From Streptomyces morookaense (GTDB lineage: Bacteria > Actinomycetota > Actinomycetes > Streptomycetales > Streptomycetaceae), in the NCBI RefSeq assembly GCF_013030945.1, contig NZ_JABBXF010000012.1, forward strand, positions 1-64,000: 64,000 bases of DNA. Reading direction: 5' to 3'. Both the position numbers and the translations under genes were made by a program. Of the stretch, positions 59,562-64,000 are shown in pieces; position 1 is the stretch's first letter, and each line of letters begins with the position of its first letter. The notes below the pieces were generated by a model. The model was not told the origin of the DNA. It saw nothing but the letters and a program-made list of their open reading frames with translations, and did no database searches.

Positions 59562-60392
59562 ATGAGCGCACGACTGCGCGAGATGGCGAAGGCGACGGAG
59601 CAGATCGTCGCCGCGGGCGGCTGGACGACGCCGGACGGCCGCAGGACGGACATCGCGCAGGCGGTGGCCCGGGCCCGGCGGGGGACACGGCTGTACGGGC
59701 CGGAGCCGGTCGCCGTTCCGGCGTGGGAACCGGTGGCCGGTACAACGGAGTTCGAGGTGACGGCGGAAGGCAGCCTGGAGGCGGCCCGCCGGCTGGCCGC
59801 CACCGCTCCGGTGGCGGTCCTCAACTTCGCCTCGGCCCGCAATCCGGGCGGCGGCTACCTCAACGGCGCACAGGCGCAGGAGGAGGCTCTGTGCCGGGGC
59901 TCGGCCCTCTACACCTGTCTGCGCGAGGCACCGGACTTCTACGCGGCCCACCGGGCGGACGCGAGCCCCTTCTACAGCGACCGGGTCATCCACTCCCCCG
60001 CCGTCCCGGTCTTCCGGGACGACCGCGGCACGCTCCTCGACACGCCCTTCGAGGCGGGCTTCCTCACCTGCCCGGCCCCCAACGCGGGCGTGATCGCACA
60101 GCGCATGCCGGGCGTGAGCGCCCGCGTCCCGGGCGCCCTGGTCACCCGCGCGGAACGCGTTCTGGAGGTGGCGGCTGCGCATCATTACCGTCAACTGGTG
60201 CTCGGTGCCTGGGGATGCGGGGTCTTCCGCAACGAACCGGCCGACGTGGCAACGGCGTTCGCCACGCACCTGACCGGCGGGGGCCGCTTCGCGGACTGCT
60301 TCGAGCGGGTCGTCTTCGCCGTCCTGGACCGGCGCACGGACTCGCCGGTGCGTGAGGCGTTCGCCCGGCGGTTCCCGCGGGCGGAAAGCTGA
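59562..60392 (+). CDS. TIGR02452/DUF2263 protein, bacterial PARG-like macrodomain
   Basis: This 276-residue cytoplasmic protein has the PARG signature GGG-x(6-8)-QEE seen in NPGGGYLNGAQAQEEAL. LNFASARNPGGG, GSALYTCLRE and VLGAWGCGVFRNEP are further macrodomain features. Such proteins hydrolyse poly(ADP-ribose) chains; the catalytic Glu pair is present. No toxin or ADP-ribosyltransferase partner is adjacent. ATG at 59562 has GGGAGGGG upstream. A bidirectional terminator separates it from the convergent lanthipeptide precursor. Confidence 0.87.
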   Translation: MSARLREMAKATEQIVAAGGWTTPDGRRTDIAQAVARARRGTRLYGPEPVAVPAWEPVAGTTEFEVTAEGSLEAARRLAATAPVAVLNFASARNPGGGYLNGAQAQEEALCRGSALYTCLREAPDFYAAHRADASPFYSDRVIHSPAVPVFRDDRGTLLDTPFEAGFLTCPAPNAGVIAQRMPGVSARVPGALVTRAERVLEVAAAHHYRQLVLGAWGCGVFRNEPADVATAFATHLTGGGRFADCFERVVFAVLDRRTDSPVREAFARRFPRAES

Positions 60393-60394
60393 CG

Positions 60395-60430
60395 GCCGGC
60401 CCGTCCCGTACGGCCACGGGACGGACCGGC
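60395..60430. terminator. Bidirectional terminator between PARG-like gene and lanthipeptide precursor
   Basis: A 9-bp stem (CCGTCCCGT/ACGGGACGG) extended by 5 bp after one mismatch, with a 6-base loop. It starts 3 bases after the PARG-like gene's stop (60392) and ends 28 bases past the precursor's stop (60458, opposite strand), so it can terminate both. Confidence 0.75.
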
Positions 60431-60457
60431 GTCACTCACCGGCCCGGAAGCCGGTTC

Positions 60458-60580
60458 CTAGAAGTTGGTCCAGGAACAGCTCCACGAACAGCTCCATGAA
60501 CAGCTCGACGGGCAGTCGATGCTGTCCTCGGACTCCTCCTCGGACGGGAGCAGTTGCAGCAGGTTCACATCGTCGGCCAT
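60458..60580 (-). CDS. Class IV lanthipeptide precursor peptide with tandem Cys-Ser-Trp-Ser core
   Basis: This 40-residue peptide was missed by a longer out-of-frame ORF. The leader (residues 1-22) starts MADDVNLLQLLP and is acidic, with EEE and ED; the NLLQLLP stretch resembles the leader helix of class III/IV lanthipeptide precursors. The core (23-40) is CPSSCSWSCSWSCSWTNF: Cys at 23, 27, 31 and 35, seven Ser, one Thr and three Trp, exactly periodic by four. Cys plus Ser/Thr are substrates for lanthionine or labionin formation. A full anti-16S ribosome site (AGGAGGTGATC) lies upstream. It is 70 bases downstream of the LanL gene, same strand. The core's three 12-bp units differ only at the third base of one Ser codon. 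Confidence 0.83.
   Translation of the reverse strand: MADDVNLLQLLPSEEESEDSIDCPSSCSWSCSWSCSWTNF
60470..60505 (-). repeat. Three 12-bp tandem repeats in the precursor core
   Basis: On the plus strand the three adjacent units are CCAGGAACAGCT, CCACGAACAGCT and CCATGAACAGCT. They differ at one base only, the wobble base of a Ser codon (TCC, TCG, TCA on the coding strand), so the peptide repeat SCSW is perfectly kept. This pattern of silent change is evidence that the reading frame is under selection. Confidence 0.9.
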
Positions 60581-60584
60581 GTCG

Positions 60585-60595
60585 GATCACCTCCT
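60585..60595 (-). promoter_or_regulatory. Ideal ribosome binding site of the lanthipeptide precursor
   Basis: On the minus strand, AGGAGGTGATC (11 bases) matches the full anti-Shine-Dalgarno complement of 16S rRNA, ending about 4 bases from the ATG at 60580. It marks the precursor start and indicates high translation. Confidence 0.85.
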
Positions 60596-60650
60596 CTCGC
60601 AATGCGGCGGGTCTCCACACCGGGGGGCGGCCGGCGTGGAGGGGCCGGTG

Positions 60651-63344
60651 TCACCGGGCGCTCGGCGGCCCGGTGAAGGATGTGGGCAGCCAGAGGCGGG
60701 GGCCGCCGTCGCGCAGGCGCAGCAGGAAGGCCAGTACACCGGCGAGGCCCGTGTTGTAGTCGGCGGAGACGGCGGCGCCGGTCTCGTCCGGGACGAGGAC
60801 GCGGCCGTCGTGCACGGCGTGGCGGGCGTAGATGCCGACGGCGAGCTCCTCGGCCCAGCCGCGGTACGTGTCCTGTCCGGTCGCCTCGGCGAGGTCGAGC
60901 AGGAACTCGCCGTCGCCGGCCAGTCCGTGGCACTGCGAGGTGCCGGCGTGCCACCGGGAGCGGCGTACGGCGACGGCCGCCCGGTGGCTCGCCTCGCGCA
61001 GTCGCTCGTCCCGGGTCTCCTGCCAGAGGCGGATCAGGAAGGTGCCGATCCCGGACGATCCGCTGCACCAGTGCGTCTTGAGGACCCGGCCGGAGGGACC
61101 TTCCGGCCAGTAGGCGGCGCCGTCCTTCGACTGGGCCGTCGCGAGCAGGGTTTCGCCCGCTTCGGCCGCCATGGCGAGGTGACCGCTGTCGTGGGCGGCC
61201 CGGCCCGCGGCGAGCAGGAACGCTCCGGCTCCGGCGACCCCGTGGGCGAAGCCGTAGTGGACGAGGCCGGCCAGCCGGGACGCCGAGCCGCGGGGTACCG
61301 GCCAGTAGGAAAGGGTCTCCCTGCGCTCGCGTGCCGCCGCGACCGCGTCGGCGGCCTCCCGGGCCCGGTCCAGGAAGCGGTCGCTGCCCGTGTCCTCCCA
61401 GAAGCGGAGCTGGGTCATGCCCGCCCCGGCCGCCCCGTGGCAGATGTCGGGGTTGGGCGGACGCAGCGGTACGCGCCCGGCGAGCTCGTGCGCCTGCGCG
61501 ACCAGTTCCTCGTCGCCCAGGGCCCGGCCGGCTGCGAGCAGCGCCCATGCGGTGCCGGAACGGCCGAAGTGGAGTCCGGGCAGCACGCGCGGTTCGCGGC
61601 CCACCGTGCGGCCGGTCCAGTGCGCTGCAGCGGCAACGGCCTCCCGCAGGGCGGGGTCCGGGGCGGACTCGTACGCGCGGACCAGTACGCCGAGGATGCC
61701 CGCGGCGCCGTGCTGGACGTTGCACGGGTCGGTCGTGGCACCGAACGGCGAGGGCGGCCACAGGTGTTGCGGCGCGGCGGGGTCCATCGTGGTGAGCAGG
61801 TGGTCCAGCGCGTCGCCGATCAGCTGCTTCAGCTCCGCGTCGCCCAGCCGGCCGGGGCGGCGCAGCGGCGTGCCGCCGCCGAGGAGGCCCCGTACGGCGC
61901 CGGGTCCGGGACGCCGTGCGGGGTCGTCGTGCATCAGGGCGACGATGGCGGGGGCGAGGCGCCGTGCGGCGGGGTTGCCGGCGCACAGGGTGCCGAGCCA
62001 GTCCTGGATCCGCCGGTGCCCCGGGCGCACCATGGGCCGGTCGGGCGGCAGTTGGGGATCGACGCCGGTGGCGGCGTGGAAGAGGGTGGCGCCCAGGCTG
62101 TAGCAGTCGGCCGTGGGCCCGGGTGCCGTGCCGATGTACGGGGAGGCGATCTGCTCCGGGGCGGCGTAGCCCGGCGTGTACACGCGGGTGACCGGGTCGC
62201 CCGGGCGGGCGAGGTGTTCCAGGTCGATCAGGCGGAGTTCCTCGTCCGGCAGCACCATGACGTTGCCGGGGTTGAAGTCCCGTAACACGAGGCCGTGGCC
62301 GTGGACGAGCTCCACGAGTTCCAGCAGTTGCCAGGCGATCCGTTCCACGGCGTCGTCCGGCGGACCCCAGGTGCCGCCGTCGTGCGCGATGTTGTCGGCC
62401 ACCCATCTGCGCAGGGTGACGCCCGGCAGTTCCTCCTGGACTAGGAAGAGGTCGTGCTGCTGCTCGAAGAGGCCGAGCGGGCGAGGCGTGATGCCGGTCG
62501 GTTCCAGCAGTTCGAGCATGGCGGCTTCGTTCCGCCGAGCGTCCCGCACGTCCTGGCCGGTGAGGGTGGCGCCGGTGTGCGGGCGGGCCTGCTTGATGAC
62601 GACGGGCAGCCCGGTCTCGTCGTCCGTCGCCCGGTACACCCCGCCCGTGAACGCGTGGCGGACGACCTGCCGTACGGTGTACCGGCCGTCGAGCCGGACG
62701 GCTCCGGCGGCTGTGCCGCCGTGCGCGACGGACGGCGAGGCGAAAGGATCGTGGGGCGCCCAGCGCGGCGGGGAGAACCAGGCGTGGCGCTCGTCCCGGG
62801 CCAGGGTCCCGTCCGGGGCCATCAGCATGGCTTCGTACGAACCGTCGTCGCCCAGGACCGGAACCCCGTCGTGGACCCCGAATCGGTAGTGCACCAGGCT
62901 GCCCGCCCGATAGGGACGGTCGGAGAGAATACCGGGACCTGGCAGCCCCAGGGTCGCCCGATGCAGTTCCGCCGCAAGTTCCCGGAGTCGGTTCTCGTCC
63001 CCGTCCGGATATGCGGTGATGAATTTCCCGCCGCTGCCCCGGCCGTACCCCCGGGAGAGCAGTTCGGTCACCCGCGCGAGAGAGCCGGCGAACTTGAACG
63101 CGCAGCGGTGTCCGACGAGTACGTCCGCTGCCCGCGCGAGCACGAGCGGCGCGGACAGCGGGGTCGCGGAAAGGTGCAGTTTCCATCCCTGGACCCCGGG
63201 GCGCTTGCCGCACGGTGCGACGTGGCACCAGAAATCCCCCTGGACGATGTGCCATTCCGTGGCGCCATGACGGGCGAGGGCAGCTCGGACGCATCCGCGG
63301 AGCAGCGGGGCATCACCGGGGAATTCACGGTCGTCACAGGTCAT
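60651..63344 (-). CDS. lanL: Class IV lanthipeptide synthetase (LanL): lyase, kinase and LanC-like cyclase
   Basis: This 897-residue three-domain enzyme dehydrates Ser/Thr and cyclises with Cys. Lyase-like N-terminus, 1 to about 215. Kinase about 220-490: VVIK with Lys251, LVLRDFNPGN with Asp356, LIDLE with Asp374, and YAAPEQ. LanC-like cyclase about 520-897: zinc ligands Cys760 in THWCSGSSGIG, and Cys805 with His806 in SQCHGLAGDGE; these three define class IV and are absent from class III LanKC. RBS GGAAGGTGG before the ATG at 63344. It lies just upstream of the precursor gene, on the same strand, with a 70-base gap. No transporter or leader protease follows in the window. Confidence 0.92.
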   Translation of the reverse strand: MTCDDREFPGDAPLLRGCVRAALARHGATEWHIVQGDFWCHVAPCGKRPGVQGWKLHLSATPLSAPLVLARAADVLVGHRCAFKFAGSLARVTELLSRGYGRGSGGKFITAYPDGDENRLRELAAELHRATLGLPGPGILSDRPYRAGSLVHYRFGVHDGVPVLGDDGSYEAMLMAPDGTLARDERHAWFSPPRWAPHDPFASPSVAHGGTAAGAVRLDGRYTVRQVVRHAFTGGVYRATDDETGLPVVIKQARPHTGATLTGQDVRDARRNEAAMLELLEPTGITPRPLGLFEQQHDLFLVQEELPGVTLRRWVADNIAHDGGTWGPPDDAVERIAWQLLELVELVHGHGLVLRDFNPGNVMVLPDEELRLIDLEHLARPGDPVTRVYTPGYAAPEQIASPYIGTAPGPTADCYSLGATLFHAATGVDPQLPPDRPMVRPGHRRIQDWLGTLCAGNPAARRLAPAIVALMHDDPARRPGPGAVRGLLGGGTPLRRPGRLGDAELKQLIGDALDHLLTTMDPAAPQHLWPPSPFGATTDPCNVQHGAAGILGVLVRAYESAPDPALREAVAAAAHWTGRTVGREPRVLPGLHFGRSGTAWALLAAGRALGDEELVAQAHELAGRVPLRPPNPDICHGAAGAGMTQLRFWEDTGSDRFLDRAREAADAVAAARERRETLSYWPVPRGSASRLAGLVHYGFAHGVAGAGAFLLAAGRAAHDSGHLAMAAEAGETLLATAQSKDGAAYWPEGPSGRVLKTHWCSGSSGIGTFLIRLWQETRDERLREASHRAAVAVRRSRWHAGTSQCHGLAGDGEFLLDLAEATGQDTYRGWAEELAVGIYARHAVHDGRVLVPDETGAAVSADYNTGLAGVLAFLLRLRDGGPRLWLPTSFTGPPSAR

Positions 63345-63731
63345 GGGCCGCCCACCTTCCGGATATCCGTGCCTGTCGTGCGGCTGCTCAACATAGCCGT
63401 CCCGACGGACCGTTGACCCACCCCCTCACAGCACCCCGTGTACCGGCCACCCGAAAACAGCCAGAGGAATGATCGATTTCATTTCCGCGCATTTCATTTA
63501 TGCTTCATCGCACGCGTGCGATCTCCGCTGGCCAATGGTTTTCGCGGGCGGACCGGAAGGCTACGTTTCAGCGGATCCCGGCGGACCGCGCGACGGTCGA
63601 TCCGACGCAAAAGGACTGCCCGGCCCGGCCCGTGCTGTTGCCGCTGCTCCGGAACCTGTGCAAGCCTGAACAGAAGGAGCGGTCGACCGCCTGCTGAAGT
63701 TATCTGTCCGACTTCAGGAGAGGCGAATGCC
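63345..63731. promoter_or_regulatory. Divergent regulatory region between lanL and HdeD-like gene
   Basis: These 387 bases contain no convincing gene. The left part has the lanL ribosome site. Around 63470-63560 the base composition drops well below the average (TTTC and ATTT runs), as in promoters, and a GCACGCGTGC palindrome is present there. The right part has the HdeD-like gene's leader and a hairpin. A 66-codon frame at 63469 has no ribosome site or codon bias and was not called. Confidence 0.45.
63694..63717 (+). promoter_or_regulatory. Hairpin abutting the HdeD-like gene's ribosome site
   Basis: The inverted repeat CTGAAGT-N10-ACTTCAG ends at the start of AGGAGAGG. The right arm shares bases with the ribosome site, so the structure could limit translation. 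Symmetry only; no experimental basis. Confidence 0.4.
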
Positions 63732-64000
63732 ATGACATCCTCCCCGCACACACCCGGCGAACACCACGGCACGGAGCCACAGGGCTTCGGACCCGGCGGT
63801 GGGCTGGAGGCGCTGGCCCGTGCCGGCTGGCAGATTCTGCTGAGCACCGCCGTGGCGTCCGTGGCCCTCGGCGTCATCGTCCTGGCCTGGCCCAGGGCCA
63901 GTCTCACCGTGGTCGGTGTCCTCTTCGGCATCTACCTGCTGGCCGTCGGGGTCTTCCAGCTGGCGGGCGCCTTCGGGCACCACATCCCGGGGCACATGCG
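63732..64000 (+). CDS. HdeD/DUF308-like membrane protein (partial, 3' end outside window)
   Basis: The first 89 residues are visible. MTSSPHTPGEHHGT is a hydrophilic N-terminal tail. A helix QILLSTAVASVALGVIVLAWP then a second, LTVVGVLFGIYLLAVGVFQLAGAF, have the pattern and the WP turn of the acid-resistance HdeD family. The ATG at 63732 follows AGGAGAGG by eight bases. The gene runs past the right edge. Biological role in actinobacteria is not established. Confidence 0.75.
   Translation, partial: MTSSPHTPGEHHGTEPQGFGPGGGLEALARAGWQILLSTAVASVALGVIVLAWPRASLTVVGVLFGIYLLAVGVFQLAGAFGHHIPGHM

Noticed and set aside
60432-60620. A 62-codon open frame overlapping the lanthipeptide precursor (ELFMELFVELF repeats)
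   Set aside because: It has no ribosome site, while the frame one base over has an ideal one, a Ser/Cys-rich core and repeat changes silent only in that frame.
63469-63669. A 66-codon open frame upstream of the HdeD-like gene
   Set aside because: No ribosome site, no codon bias, and it crosses a low-GC stretch best read as promoter.

Overview
The window reads as chromosomal DNA from a Streptomyces or close relative. It is uniformly very GC-rich, codon third positions are almost all G or C, GTG starts are frequent, Tat and Sec secreted enzymes are abundant, and GC-rich hairpins separate the genes. No tRNA, rRNA, IS element, prophage or CRISPR array was recognised. Coordinates rest on reading the sequence and on start and RBS judgement; no database search was possible.

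Layout. (1) 0-5.5 kb: a BlaI-type repressor with an M56 (BlaR1-like) sensor peptidase, divergent from a DedA protein and two PAP2 phosphatases, with two perfect BlaI-like operators between them; then a secreted NodB deacetylase and a YncE-like propeller. (2) 5.6-15.7 kb: isoaspartyl peptidase, SDR, class C serine hydrolase, a glutamine synthetase-like/amidohydrolase pair that together resemble FluG, a small two-gene module, a class V aminotransferase and a secreted tripeptidyl-aminopeptidase-like hydrolase. (3) 15.7-24.5 kb: glycosyltransferase, WS/DGAT-like acyltransferase, alpha/beta hydrolase, K15-like DD-peptidase, secreted phospholipase D, and a TPR protein coupled to a polyprenyl synthetase. 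(4) 24.5-35.3 kb: RDD protein, ArsR-MFS pair, ABC transporter, lipoprotein, a YncE-phosphoesterase fusion, GNAT and a Tat-exported PIG-L protein.

(5) 35.3-48.7 kb is a polyene-macrolide-type accessory cassette with no polyketide synthase in view. A P450, a cholesterol oxidase (ChoA type) and a type II thioesterase form one minus-strand run. Three tandem giant LAL/LuxR regulators lie upstream, and a Sfp-type phosphopantetheinyl transferase is divergent from them. This set resembles the ends of nystatin, amphotericin, pimaricin and filipin clusters, and also the choP-choA operon.

(6) 48.7-58.9 kb: a DUF4352-like lipoprotein, a second copy of the two-gene module of region 2 (toxin-antitoxin-like), a subtilase, an acyl-CoA dehydrogenase with a divergent TetR, peptide deformylase, MurT-GatD (lipid II amidation), phosphofructokinase and a CtaG-like membrane protein. 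(7) 58.9-64 kb: an SSI-family protease inhibitor, a PARG-like macrodomain protein, and a class IV lanthipeptide synthetase (LanL) followed by a 40-residue precursor peptide whose core is built from Cys-Ser-Trp-Ser repeats. The window ends inside an HdeD-like membrane protein.

The strongest candidates for undescribed biology are the LanL plus CSWS-repeat precursor locus, the PKS-less polyene-type cassette, and the two paralogous copies of a small toxin-antitoxin-like gene pair.
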